Source: Odoribacter sp. (GTDB lineage Bacteria; Bacteroidota; Bacteroidia; Bacteroidales; Prolixibacteraceae). Taken from it: DNA of 64,000 nucleotides. Each line of letters opens with the position of its first letter. Within the stretch, counting starts at the first letter, position 1. The notes beneath the pieces are model-generated. The model did no database searches, was not told where the DNA came from, and saw only the letters and a program-made list of their open reading frames with translations. This document shows, one piece after another, positions 51,971 through 63,453 of this stretch. Where the stretch lies: positions 124,001-188,000 of the forward strand of contig PNOH01000002.1 in NCBI GenBank assembly GCA_013824715.1, read 5' to 3'. Both the position numbers and the translations under genes were made by a program.

Positions 51971-52307
51971 GCAATTTGAAATTTGGATTGCGGATTTAAA
52001 TCCCCAAATTGGTACAGAACCAGGAAAAATCCGACCTGTTCTTATTGTTCAAACAAATTTGCTGAATAAAGTATCGCATCCATCAACCATAGTCTGTCCG
52101 ATCACGACTAATATTCAAACTGATTCTGATATTTTGCGAATTAACCTGAAGAAGGGAGTTGCAAATATGATTGAGAGCAGCGATATTCTGATAGATCAGA
52201 TTCGGGCGATTGACAACAAGCGTTTTATTAAAAAGTTAGGGGACCTTCCATCTGGATTAATTGAAAAAGTCAAGGAAAATGTTGGAATCATTCTTGATCT
52301 TGAATAA
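51960..52307 (+). CDS. MazF/PemK-type endoribonuclease toxin
   Basis: A 115-residue protein starting MLIKQFEIWIADLNPQIGTE. The MazF fold is plain: the EIWIADLNPQIGTEPGKIRPVLIVQ opening (ordered landmarks), VCPITTNIQ in the middle and the ESSDILIDQIRAIDNKRFIKKLG strand pair, with the Arg in GKIRPV and Thr in CPITT at the usual active-site positions. MazF toxins cut mRNA or other RNA at short motifs. The upstream overlapping gene is the antitoxin. The pair looks intact. Confidence 0.88.
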   Translation: MLIKQFEIWIADLNPQIGTEPGKIRPVLIVQTNLLNKVSHPSTIVCPITTNIQTDSDILRINLKKGVANMIESSDILIDQIRAIDNKRFIKKLGDLPSGLIEKVKENVGIILDLE

Positions 52308-52352
52308 CTTCCGATCAAAGACTTATGAATTCTGCGACTGGCCACTAATTAC

Positions 52353-53372
52353 CTACCCGATCACATTCACTTCACGTTCCAATTCCACCCTAAACTTTTC
52401 CTGCACGGATTGTTTGATTTCTTTTGACAAATCATAAATTTCCTTTCCTGTAGCATTTCCATAATTGATCAGCACCAAAGCCTGTTTGTCGTGAACTCCG
52501 GCATCGCCACTGCGAAAACCTTTCCATCCGCATTGTTCGATGAGCCAGCCTGCGGCCAGTTTCCTTGTATTCCCGGAAGCAGGATATTGTGGCATATTCG
52601 TATAAGTTGCCAAAAGTTGCTCTGCCAACAAGGTTTCAACAACCGGGTTTTTAAAGAAACTTCCGGCGTTCCCGAAAACTCCCGGATCGGGAAGTTTCGA
52701 CTCGCGGATTGCAATAACAGCCTTGCGAATGTTTCGCAGGTTTATTGCACCATACTTTTCGGCATCTGTCTTCAGATCGCCGTAATTCAGGATAAATTCA
52801 GGAAACTTATCGAGTTTGATGCTCACACTGGTAATGATAAAACGATTCTTCAATTTATTTTTGAAAATACTGTCGCGGTAGGAATATTCACATTCGGATG
52901 CCTCAAAGGTAATTTCGGTTTGGGTTTCAAGGTCAATTCCTGTAACAGATTCAATCTGGTTTTGAATTTCCATTCCGTATGCGCCAATATTTTGAACCGC
53001 TGCAGCTCCTGCTTTTCCGGGTATGAGCGATAAATTTTCGATACCGCCCCAACGATTGAAAACGGCGTATTCAACCAGATCGTCCCATTTTACGCCGGCG
53101 CCAACTTCAAGCCAAATGTTGTTCCGGTCTTCATATGAAATTTTGATTCCCGGAATATTCGGATGAATGATTAATCCCTGAAAATCGTTCACAAACAATA
53201 AATTACTTCCTTCCCCCAGAATCAGGATTTCAAGGTTTTTCCACTCCTGATTGGTCGCCAGAAAACCTTTCAAATCTTCGGTCTCGGTAAATTCGAAGTA
53301 GTATTTGGTGGTGGCATCGGTGCCAAAAGCGTGTAGTTTCCGGAGCGGATAATCGGTGTATGAGCGGATCAT
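52353..53372 (-). CDS. murB: UDP-N-acetylenolpyruvoylglucosamine reductase
   Basis: A 339-residue FAD enzyme that reduces UDP-GlcNAc-enolpyruvate to UDP-MurNAc with NADPH, the second committed step of peptidoglycan synthesis. FAD-binding motifs LILGEGSNLLFV and GIENLSLIPGKAGAAAVQNIGAYGME (ordered) are present; the catalytic Arg is in YSYRDSIFK, the proton-donor Ser in GNAGSFFKNP and the terminal Glu in VELEREVNVIG. It is of the type I (E. coli-like) length. A TATATTTG -7 box lies just upstream on the minus strand (53389-53396 in plus coordinates). Confidence 0.96.
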   Translation of the reverse strand: MIRSYTDYPLRKLHAFGTDATTKYYFEFTETEDLKGFLATNQEWKNLEILILGEGSNLLFVNDFQGLIIHPNIPGIKISYEDRNNIWLEVGAGVKWDDLVEYAVFNRWGGIENLSLIPGKAGAAAVQNIGAYGMEIQNQIESVTGIDLETQTEITFEASECEYSYRDSIFKNKLKNRFIITSVSIKLDKFPEFILNYGDLKTDAEKYGAINLRNIRKAVIAIRESKLPDPGVFGNAGSFFKNPVVETLLAEQLLATYTNMPQYPASGNTRKLAAGWLIEQCGWKGFRSGDAGVHDKQALVLINYGNATGKEIYDLSKEIKQSVQEKFRVELEREVNVIG

Positions 53373-53388
53373 TGGAATTAATTTTAGG

Positions 53389-53396
53389 CAAATATA
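53389..53396 (-). promoter_or_regulatory. -7 box of murB
   Basis: On the minus strand the bases read TATATTTG, an exact TAnnTTTG match, 16 bases before the murB ATG. The -33 region reads GTTAAAC and is weak. Confidence 0.5.
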
Positions 53397-53452
53397 ACAG
53401 AAGATCGTCCTTTTTCGTTTAACTTGGCGATATCATTCAATCAGATTCAGAA

Positions 53453-54556
53453 TTGAAAAAAGTAACGCTCAGTGTGATCAACGATCTGGTTACCGACAAC
53501 CGTGTGCATAAGGTAGCAGAAAGTTTACAGAAGATGGGTTTCGAACCCGAACTGGTTGGAAGGTTATTGCCCGAAAGTCAGCCTGTGACCCGGGAATATA
53601 AAATCCACCGGATGAAATTGTTGTTTCGGAAAGGTGCAATGTTTTACGCTGAATACAACCTGAGGCTTTTCTTTTTTCTCCTGAAATCAAAATCAGATGT
53701 ATTTGTTTCAAACGATTTGGATACACTTCCGGCGAATTATCTTGCATCACGAATTAAACAAAAACCGCTGGTATATGACAGTCATGAATATTTTACTGAG
53801 GTTCCGGAACTCATTGGCCATCCGTTTGTAAAGGCAGTCTGGACCTGGTTGGAAAGATTACTTGTTCCACATGTTCATGGAGCCTATACCGTTTGTGAAT
53901 CGATTGCAGAAGTTTACCGGGATTTGTATAATGTCGATTTTAAAGTTGTCCGCAATCTTCCGGTCTGTTCAAAGATCGAAAAACCGGAACCTCCGGAAAA
54001 AATTCAGGGACAACCAAAGATAATCCTTTATCAGGGAGCGCTTAATATGGGTCGTGGCATTGAGGCGGCAATCCGGGCCATGCAGTTCCTCAATGGCGCT
54101 GAACTTTGGCTGGCCGGCGATGGTGATATTACCGCACAGCTCAGGCAATTTGTAGATGAGTTGAAATTGGAATCGAAAGTGAAGTTTCTGGGTAGAATGC
54201 CACTTTCGCAGTTGCATAAAGTTACCCGTCAGGCTGATTTGGGTATTTCGCTGGAAGAAGATTTAGGACTGAATTACCGCTTTGCTTTACCCAACAAGTT
54301 GTTCGATTATATTCAGGCAGAAGTTCCGGTTTTGGTTTCAAATCTTCCTGAGATGAAACGAATCGTTGAGCATTATCAGATTGGGGCAATTGCAGAAACT
54401 CACCAGCGAAAGGAATTGGCCGAAATCATGAAAAGGGCGCTTTTTGATCAGGAAAAAATTACTGTTTGGAAACAAAACCTTCAGAAAGCCGCAGTCGAAT
54501 TGTGTTGGGAAAATGAAGAAGAAGTGTTGCGGCAGGTTTATGGGCGGTTTCTTTAA
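53453..54556 (+). CDS. GT4-like glycosyltransferase (TTG start)
   Basis: A 367-residue cytoplasmic glycosyltransferase of the GT-B fold. The N-terminal domain opens with KKVTLSVINDLVTDNRVHKV; the C-terminal domain holds ILYQGALNMGRGIEAAIRAM, LWLAGDGD, VKFLGRMP and a donor-binding YRFALPNKLFDYIQAEVPVLVS (ordered landmarks). The start appears to be TTG at 53453, since no ATG precedes the conserved first strand. The target is unknown (lipid or surface glycan). It is divergent from murB and convergent with ftsE. Confidence 0.85.
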   Translation: MKKVTLSVINDLVTDNRVHKVAESLQKMGFEPELVGRLLPESQPVTREYKIHRMKLLFRKGAMFYAEYNLRLFFFLLKSKSDVFVSNDLDTLPANYLASRIKQKPLVYDSHEYFTEVPELIGHPFVKAVWTWLERLLVPHVHGAYTVCESIAEVYRDLYNVDFKVVRNLPVCSKIEKPEPPEKIQGQPKIILYQGALNMGRGIEAAIRAMQFLNGAELWLAGDGDITAQLRQFVDELKLESKVKFLGRMPLSQLHKVTRQADLGISLEEDLGLNYRFALPNKLFDYIQAEVPVLVSNLPEMKRIVEHYQIGAIAETHQRKELAEIMKRALFDQEKITVWKQNLQKAAVELCWENEEEVLRQVYGRFL

Positions 54557-54598
54557 AAACTTTTGGCACTTCAAACTCTAGCTCACTTTAGGCACTTT

Positions 54599-55297
54599 TT
54601 ATCCTTGATCTTCCTTCCTCTTAATCACCGTTTCGTAAATGTTTTGCTCATCAACGGTAATAATCCGTGCCGGAAATTTGCGGATCAACGGATAATCGTG
54701 CGTGGCAATTACAACAGTTTTGCCTTGTTCGTTCAGGTCTTTCAGAATTTGTAAAAGTTCTATCGAAGTTTGCGGGTCGAGATTACCGGTGGGTTCGTCG
54801 GCCAGGATGATTTCAGGATTATTCAACAGCGCCCGGGCAATGGTAATCCGCTGCTGTTCTCCTCCCGACAACTGATGAGGCATCGATCTGGCCTTGCTGG
54901 TCATCGCAACCATGTCCAATACCGTATTTACCCGGTCATCAATTTCCTTTTCGTCTTTCCAGTCGGTGGCTTTGAGCACAAATGCCAGATTGTCGTACAC
55001 GTTGCGGTCGCTCAAAAGCCTGAAATCCTGAAATACAACACCCAATTTGCGTCTCAGAAAAGGAATTTCTTTGGTTTTAAGTTCGGCTAAATTGTAACCG
55101 GCAACTTTGCCAGCTCCCTTTTCGAGCGATAATTCAGCGTTCAGGGTTTTAATCAGACTTGATTTTCCGCTGCCAACTTTTCCGATCAGGTAAACAAATT
55201 CACCGGTTTTTATTTCCAGACTGATGTCGGTAAGTACCGTATGATCGCGCTGAACGATGTCGGCATGAATGAGTTCAATGATGTTTTCTTCTGACAT
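54599..55297 (-). CDS. ftsE: FtsE-like ABC transporter ATPase
   Basis: A 232-residue ABC ATPase with Walker A GKVGSGKSSL, signature LSGGEQQRI, Walker B IILADEPTGNLDP and the switch His in ATHDYPLI. The FtsE/LolD-type spacing and the VYDNLAFVLKAT segment point to FtsE, which with FtsX controls peptidoglycan hydrolases during division. FtsX is not adjacent in this window, as is common in Bacteroidota. A LolD-like role is a weaker alternative. Confidence 0.84.
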   Translation of the reverse strand: MSEENIIELIHADIVQRDHTVLTDISLEIKTGEFVYLIGKVGSGKSSLIKTLNAELSLEKGAGKVAGYNLAELKTKEIPFLRRKLGVVFQDFRLLSDRNVYDNLAFVLKATDWKDEKEIDDRVNTVLDMVAMTSKARSMPHQLSGGEQQRITIARALLNNPEIILADEPTGNLDPQTSIELLQILKDLNEQGKTVVIATHDYPLIRKFPARIITVDEQNIYETVIKRKEDQG

Positions 55298-55538
55298 TGG
55301 AATAACAAATTGGTCTGCTGCAAAACTAATTTTTTTTATCCTTCCAGATACTAATTCAACCGAAATAACAGTTTTTGTTTAGAATTCATTTTAAAATATC
55401 AAACTCAGCAAACAGGAATAGTTAATTTTACGCTGGCAACTTTAAATAGAAAAAATTGTCTTTGTATAAAGGTGGTACAATTTGTGTATCCTGAAGAAAT
55501 TAGAAAAATAAATCCGAAATAAAATATCCAGTCACCAT

Positions 55539-58500
55539 ATGAAAACAAACCGATTCGTACTTATTCTGCTTCTGCTGATTCTTGCACCAGTCCTGATCAA
55601 AGCACAGCAAACGGTTTATTATCAGTCAGTCAGTCACGAAATTCAAAAGGCCAAAGAATTGTATCTGGCGCGAAACTACATATCAGCCATCGGTCAGTTT
55701 GAACAGATTGCTTCCAAATCAGGCGAAAACTCGGACATACGCGCCGAAGCTATGTTTTATAAAGCCTTATGCGGACTAAAACTTGACAATGGGAATGCAG
55801 AAGAGCAGATTGCCGATTTTATGCAGCAGTTTCCTGAAAGTTCATTCCGAAACCGGGCTTTATTCGAGCAGGCAGTTTATCAGTTCGATAAAAAGAAATA
55901 TTCAGGAGTACTGAAAACCCTGGAAGGATTAAATAAAGCTGAATTAAGCGACGATGAGGTGGTTCATTTTCATTACCTGAGAGGCTATTCAAATTTTGAG
56001 CTCGAGAAAATGGATGTTGCAGCATCCGACTTTGCCGGAATTAAGGAGGGAAATTCGATGTATGCGGCTCCTGCACAATATTACTATGGGCATATTCAAT
56101 ACCTGAAAGGCAATTACGAAACTGCTCTTCAGGAATTTGTGAAGCTGAAGAAAAATCCGGTTTTCGAAAAAGTGATTCCCTTTTATATCAGTCAGATTTA
56201 CTACAAACAGGAAAAATACAGGGAGGTGGTTGATTATACTGCACCCATAATCAATACGGTTTCAGCAGATCAGCAACCTGAAATGTCCAGGATTCTGGGT
56301 GATTCGTATTTTCATTTGCGCGAGTTTAAAGAGGCCATTCAGTTTCTGGAGTTCTATCTGTCGGATAAAAATAACCGTGGACGTGAAGAGAATTACATGC
56401 TTGGTTACTGCTTCTACCTGAACAGCGAAGAGGTAAAAGCCATCCCGCATTTCGAAATTGCTTCGAAGGGAAAAGACGAACTGGCGCAAAATGCCTGTTA
56501 CCATTTGGCCGATTGTTACGTGTCAACCAACGATAAAAATAAAGCGCGTCAGGCTTTTGAAGCGGCGTCTGCATTCGATTTTGATCCGAAAATCAAGGAA
56601 GATGCACTATTCAATTATGCCAAAATCACCTACGAATTGTCGTATTCGCCGTTTAATGAAACCATCAGGGCTTTCGATAAATATGTGGCTTCATACCCCA
56701 ATTCGGAGCGAAACGATGTGGCTTACAATTACCTGGTGAAAGTTTACATGAGTACCAGCAATTACCGCGACGCGATGACTTCGATCGAAAATATAAAAGT
56801 AAAAAGTCCATCGGTAAAAAAAGCCTACCAGCGTGTGGCCTATTACCGCGCCATGGAATGCTTTAACAATCTGGATTACACCGCGGCAATCGAGAATTTT
56901 GACAAGTCGGTTGATGCCGGAGATTTCAACAAGAATTACCGGGCGCTGGCTCTTTTCTGGAAGGCTGAAGCTTACTATCGCCTCAACGATTTCAATAAGG
57001 CGATTTCTGAATATGTGAGCTTTATGAAATCGCCCGGCGCTTTTCCACTTCCTGAATATAGAATTGCGCATTATAATCTGGCCTATAGTTATTTCCAGTT
57101 GAAGGATTATGGAAGCGCCTCCGATTATTTCAGAAAATACCTGAACCTTGAAGATGATTTACGCAGCGAAAAAGTGGCTGATGCCAATAACCGGCTGGGC
57201 GATTGTTATTACCTGAACCGTGATTATACTTCGGCAATCAGCAATTACGAAAAAGCTTTGCGCATCAATTTGTTCGATGCCGATTATGCACTTTTCCAGA
57301 AAGCTTTTTGTTTGGGATTACAGCGTGATTATCAGGGGAAAATAAGCAATTTGCAGACGCTGATTCAGAACTACCCGAAATCTTCCTATCAGGATGATGC
57401 GTTGTATGAGATGGGCCGGACTTACGAAAGAATGAATCAGCCACAGGTAGCGATAGGATTTTACAAGGATGTGACCAGTAAATTTCCGCAGAGCAATTTT
57501 GTAAATAAAGCCCTGGTTCAGTTAGGTTTGGCCTATTACAATTTGAACGATTATCAGGCATCGGTGAATTATTACAAACAGGTGGTTGATCGTTTTCCAA
57601 ACAGCCCCGAATCCCATGCAGCTCTATCGGGAATGAAGAACAGCTACATTGAGATGAATGATGTGGACGCCTATTTTGCCTATACCGGCAAGTTGGGTTC
57701 AGGGGTGCAGGTTTCGGTGAACGAGCAGGATTCGCTTTCGTACCAGTCTGCCGAAAAATTATATATGGCCCGCGATAAAAAGGCCCGTACTCAGTTTGAA
57801 CGATACCTCAGTCAGTTTCCAAACGGCAGTTTTGCGTTGAACTCGAAGTTTTATCTGGCCGAATTGATGTATGACGCAGGAGAATACAATAAATCGCTGG
57901 AAGGATACGATTACGTTCTAGCGCAACCCGATAATTCGTTTACCGAAGCGGCCTTGGCGAAAGCTGCCGGTTTGCAATATAATGCAGAGAATTATCTCAA
58001 AGCGCTGGCCTATTTCGAGCGGTTTGCCAAAGTCTCCAATTCCGGAAATAATTTGCTGAATGCCCGCACCGGAATCATGCGCTGTCAGTTCAAACTGGCC
58101 AATTATCAGGCTTGTGCCGATCAGGCAAACCTGATTCTGGGATCGGAAAAGGTTTCAGACATCCAGAAACGCGAAACGAATTACAAACTGGCCTTATCGT
58201 ATTATAATTTGGGCAATAAAGACAAGGCTTTCCCGATATTAAAACTGCTTTCGTCTGACACCAATTCCGGAGAAGGCGCCGAAGCCAAGTACCTGGTTTC
58301 TGAAATATTATACGAAAAACAAAAACTCAAGGAAGCCGAAAACGAAATCATGGATTTCATTGATAAAAATTCGCCTCATCAGTTCTGGCTGGCGAAAAGC
58401 TTTATGCTGTTATCAGATATTTATATGAAAAACGGTGACGAATTTCAGGCCAAACATACCCTGAAAAGTATAGTGGAAAATTATCCTGAGCAAAATGACG

Positions 58501-58610
58501 GAATTTTAGATTTAACACGCCGGAAATTGCAGGTTATCGAGGCCGGAGAGGCTGCGCAAAATAATAACCAGAGCAGGCCACTCGAAATTAATATTGGCGG
58601 AAAGAAATAA
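55539..58610 (+). CDS. Large exported TPR protein
   Basis: A 1023-residue protein with the signal MKTNRFVLILLLLILAPVLIKAQ. Almost the entire mature part is tetratricopeptide-like repeats of about 35 residues, for example YYYGHIQYLKGNYETALQEF, ALFWKAEAYYRLNDFNKAI and ALVQLGLAYYNLNDYQASVNYYKQV, continuing past residue 950. It ends in a polar tail. It probably acts as a periplasmic scaffold. The barrel protein downstream (176 bases) may be its partner, since similar pairs recur in Bacteroidota. No enzymatic domain is seen. Confidence 0.85.
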   Translation: MKTNRFVLILLLLILAPVLIKAQQTVYYQSVSHEIQKAKELYLARNYISAIGQFEQIASKSGENSDIRAEAMFYKALCGLKLDNGNAEEQIADFMQQFPESSFRNRALFEQAVYQFDKKKYSGVLKTLEGLNKAELSDDEVVHFHYLRGYSNFELEKMDVAASDFAGIKEGNSMYAAPAQYYYGHIQYLKGNYETALQEFVKLKKNPVFEKVIPFYISQIYYKQEKYREVVDYTAPIINTVSADQQPEMSRILGDSYFHLREFKEAIQFLEFYLSDKNNRGREENYMLGYCFYLNSEEVKAIPHFEIASKGKDELAQNACYHLADCYVSTNDKNKARQAFEAASAFDFDPKIKEDALFNYAKITYELSYSPFNETIRAFDKYVASYPNSERNDVAYNYLVKVYMSTSNYRDAMTSIENIKVKSPSVKKAYQRVAYYRAMECFNNLDYTAAIENFDKSVDAGDFNKNYRALALFWKAEAYYRLNDFNKAISEYVSFMKSPGAFPLPEYRIAHYNLAYSYFQLKDYGSASDYFRKYLNLEDDLRSEKVADANNRLGDCYYLNRDYTSAISNYEKALRINLFDADYALFQKAFCLGLQRDYQGKISNLQTLIQNYPKSSYQDDALYEMGRTYERMNQPQVAIGFYKDVTSKFPQSNFVNKALVQLGLAYYNLNDYQASVNYYKQVVDRFPNSPESHAALSGMKNSYIEMNDVDAYFAYTGKLGSGVQVSVNEQDSLSYQSAEKLYMARDKKARTQFERYLSQFPNGSFALNSKFYLAELMYDAGEYNKSLEGYDYVLAQPDNSFTEAALAKAAGLQYNAENYLKALAYFERFAKVSNSGNNLLNARTGIMRCQFKLANYQACADQANLILGSEKVSDIQKRETNYKLALSYYNLGNKDKAFPILKLLSSDTNSGEGAEAKYLVSEILYEKQKLKEAENEIMDFIDKNSPHQFWLAKSFMLLSDIYMKNGDEFQAKHTLKSIVENYPEQNDGILDLTRRKLQVIEAGEAAQNNNQSRPLEINIGGKK

Positions 58611-58639
58611 AGTGAGAATAACCACATAGAACAGATAGA

Positions 58640-58772
58640 AAGCCTCTCCCCAGCCCTCTCCAAAGGAGAGGGAGCTTTAGCTTGAAGATGCGGAAATTAT
58701 TCTTTGAAAAGACACCTTTAAAACTTGCACTGCGTAAAGCCCTCCCTTTTGGGGAGGGTTTGGGTGGGGCTT
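58640..58772. repeat. MITE-like GC-rich repeat between TPR and barrel genes
   Basis: Two hairpins, CCCTCTCC-AAA-GGAGAGGG (58654-58672) and CCCTCCC-TTTTG-GGGAGGG (58740-58758), enclose about 67 bases. The outer ends AAAGCCTCTCCCC and GGGTGGGGCTTC are inverted. It is built like the element at 43686-43815. Confidence 0.65.
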
Positions 58773-58786
58773 CAAAAAAATAACAA

Positions 58787-60586
58787 ATGAAAAAACGATC
58801 CTATTTAGCGATTAGTCTTATAGCCATAGTTCTTTTTCTGGAAGTTGGAACTGCAACAGCACAAAAAGATACCACCCGGTTAAAGCAGGAGGTGGAAGTT
58901 ACCAAAGCTTATCAGCCATCAATTAATGAAGCATTTAAAATTAACGATATTCCAAAAGTTAAAGCAGAACCAACGGAAACACCGACCTTCGATTATTCGA
59001 TATACAGCAAACCTGTTTTTTCGACTTTCGATGTGAAACCGGTTGTTGCTGCAAAAATGGTTGGCGAATCTAAATCTGAAATGGGATTAGGGCTTCTGAA
59101 ACTGGGCTTTGGAAACTATCTGACTCCTTACGGAGAGTTTTTCTTTAATGCGCAACCCGATAAAAAATCAAACTTTGGGATGCATTTCAGGCATCTTTCT
59201 TCATCAGGAAAAATTAATTTACTCAATGAAGACAAGGTGAAAGCGCCTAATTCAGAAAACACCGCCGAAATCTTTGGTAAACATTTCTTCCGAAAATCAA
59301 CCTTATCGGGCAAGCTTGCATTCGACCGCAAAGCATTTACCTATTATGGTTACACCGGAGATTTATTGACTGATTCCGAAAAAAGCCAAATAATTCCTCT
59401 TTGGGGTGACAAACAATACTTTTCGAAAGGTACTGCCGATGTTCACCTGAAAAGCGAAACTTTAGCCGCTTACAATCTCAATTACGACTTTGGAATGAAT
59501 TACCAGTTGATGAAAAGCAAAACCGGACAAACAGAAAATCAATTTGTGTTATCCGGCGATTTAAAGAGAAAATTTGGAAATGCATTTGGCCAACTCAATG
59601 CATCGCTCACTTATTATACGGTTGACAGCATTCGGAACAATTCTTCGTTTGGATACGGGAAAAAGAATCAAATGATGATCCGGGCCAACCCATCGGTCAG
59701 ATGGGAAACCGATAACAGTAGTTTGCAGATTGGCTTGAACTCCACCATATTTTTCGATAAAGACGCGAGCGCCGATTTTCTGGTTTATCCTAAGGTTAAA
59801 GCTGAGTGGTCGCCGGTGGAGCGCATCCTGACTTTATTTGCCGGAGTTGACAGCTATTTGCAGCACAATACCTATTCAGGCATTGCAACCGAAAATCAAT
59901 ATGTTGACATCTATCACGACATTAAAAATACCTTGTACGAATATGTTTTATCGGGCGGATTTAAAGGAAAACTGAGCTCGAAAACCAACTATGTGGCCGA
60001 AGTGAATTATTCGACTGTAAAGGATCAGCATTTTTACTATACATCAGGAATGGATATTTATAAACCAAATTCAATAGCTCCATGGCGGAGATTACAAAAT
60101 ACCTTTAGATTGCTTTACGATGACGTTAACATCTTAAAAATGTCTGGTGAGGTTTTGCATGCTGTTTCAGATAACTTTTCACTTCATTTGATCGGCAATT
60201 ACTATTCGTATGATTTGAAAACACAGGATAAAGCCTGGCAAATGCCAAATTTTGATTTGACAATTTCGGGTGTTTATAAACCAACAGGACAGTTGAAATT
60301 CACCACTGATATTTTTGTGGTAGGAAAACGCACAGCCTTAATTGAGGACATTGACTCGCGACTTTTATCATCACCTTCAAGTGTCCTTTCTCAGGCACTG
60401 ATTACGAAAAGTGAAGTTGCGATGGACCCGATTATCGACCTGAATGTCGGGGCGGAATATCAGTTTTCACCAAAACTCAACTTCTTTGTCAAACTCAATA
60501 ATTTTGGTTTTCAGCAGTACGAACAATGGCTGGGTTATACCAATAAAAGCTTCAACTGGATGGCCGGAATCAGTTATTCTTTCTAA
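58787..60586 (+). CDS. Outer-membrane beta-barrel protein (TonB-receptor-like barrel)
   Basis: A 599-residue exported protein with the signal MKKRSYLAISLIAIVLFLEVGTATA. After a short periplasmic segment (EVEVTKAYQPSINEAFKIND), residues 95-599 alternate amphipathic strands (LGLLKLGFGNYLTPYGEFFF, FGMNYQLMKS, KLNFFVKLNNFGFQQY) and end in WMAGISYSF, the terminal Phe being the classic outer-membrane assembly signal. There is no plug domain, so it is not a full TonB-dependent receptor. A channel or a partner of the TPR protein is likely. Confidence 0.82.
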   Translation: MKKRSYLAISLIAIVLFLEVGTATAQKDTTRLKQEVEVTKAYQPSINEAFKINDIPKVKAEPTETPTFDYSIYSKPVFSTFDVKPVVAAKMVGESKSEMGLGLLKLGFGNYLTPYGEFFFNAQPDKKSNFGMHFRHLSSSGKINLLNEDKVKAPNSENTAEIFGKHFFRKSTLSGKLAFDRKAFTYYGYTGDLLTDSEKSQIIPLWGDKQYFSKGTADVHLKSETLAAYNLNYDFGMNYQLMKSKTGQTENQFVLSGDLKRKFGNAFGQLNASLTYYTVDSIRNNSSFGYGKKNQMMIRANPSVRWETDNSSLQIGLNSTIFFDKDASADFLVYPKVKAEWSPVERILTLFAGVDSYLQHNTYSGIATENQYVDIYHDIKNTLYEYVLSGGFKGKLSSKTNYVAEVNYSTVKDQHFYYTSGMDIYKPNSIAPWRRLQNTFRLLYDDVNILKMSGEVLHAVSDNFSLHLIGNYYSYDLKTQDKAWQMPNFDLTISGVYKPTGQLKFTTDIFVVGKRTALIEDIDSRLLSSPSSVLSQALITKSEVAMDPIIDLNVGAEYQFSPKLNFFVKLNNFGFQQYEQWLGYTNKSFNWMAGISYSF

Positions 60587-60595
60587 GAAATTTAC

Positions 60596-60603
60596 TATAT
60601 TTG
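60596..60603 (+). promoter_or_regulatory. Possible -7 box of gyrB
   Basis: TATATTTG is an exact TAnnTTTG match just after the barrel gene stop and 179 bases before the gyrB ATG. The -33 region is weak. It implies a long leader. Confidence 0.4.
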
Positions 60604-60766
60604 CGACTGATTTGTTGAAGGTCATTTATTGTGAAGAATTTACTAAAAATCAAATATCTTTTTTATTACCCAATCAGGCAATTTTCAAAATTCAGGAAAA
60701 GATTTGTTTCCTGAAATTGGTTTTGGCTCTATATTTTCAGGGCCGAATGGGTAAAATATTGGATAG

Positions 60767-62767
<2,001 letters not shown>

Positions 62768-62871
62768 CAACAATTTACTATTATACGATTTACCATTTAC
62801 TAGTTAGGCAGTATCGCTGAAAATAGCACGAATAGTAAATCGTAAATGTTTTAATCGTAAATATATATTTC

Positions 62872-63453
62872 ATGAACATTTGTGTCTTTTCTTCTTCAAG
62901 TAATGCCATTGCCGATGTTTACGTGAATGAAGCCATTGATTTGGCCCGTCTGATTGGCCAGTCAGGTTTTTGTCTGATCAACGGGGGATCCAACGTAGGT
63001 ACTATGGACGTAATAACCCGTGAGGCAGGCAAAAACGGTGCAAAGACCATTGGTATCATTCCTGAAAAGCTACGCGATTTTAATCTGGCCTCCGTTCATG
63101 CCCATGAAATTATTGTTTCGGGCGACATGATGGACCGAAAGTTCAAAATGAGGGAATTGTCGGATGCCTTTATTGCGCTGGCCGGAGGTTTCGGGACACT
63201 CGAAGAAATTCTGGAAGTAATTACGCTGAAACAACTGGGATACCACCACAAAGCCATTGTTTTCATCAATACCAATGGTTTCTATGACGATCTTTTCTGT
63301 CAGTTCGAGAAATTATACAAGGAACAATTTGCCAAAGAAAATTACAGGAAACTCTTTTTTATTGCTGAAAATTCAGCCGATGCCATGAATTACCTCAAAA
63401 ATTATAAGCCGGAAGAAACGGTAAATAAATGGTTTGAAGTCCCTAAACGCTAA
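62872..63453 (+). CDS. LOG-family (TIGR00730) Rossmann-fold protein
   Basis: A 193-residue protein starting MNICVFSSSSNAIADVYVNE. It contains LINGGSNVGTMDVITREA, MRELSDAFIALAGGFGTLEEILE and LKQLGYHHKAIVFINTNGFYDDL (ordered landmarks). Members of this family hydrolyse nucleoside 5'-monophosphates at the N-glycosidic bond (the plant members are cytokinin-activating). The usual PGGxGTxxE motif is AGGFGTLEE here. The stop overlaps the opposite-strand kinase gene stop. Confidence 0.9.
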   Translation: MNICVFSSSSNAIADVYVNEAIDLARLIGQSGFCLINGGSNVGTMDVITREAGKNGAKTIGIIPEKLRDFNLASVHAHEIIVSGDMMDRKFKMRELSDAFIALAGGFGTLEEILEVITLKQLGYHHKAIVFINTNGFYDDLFCQFEKLYKEQFAKENYRKLFFIAENSADAMNYLKNYKPEETVNKWFEVPKR

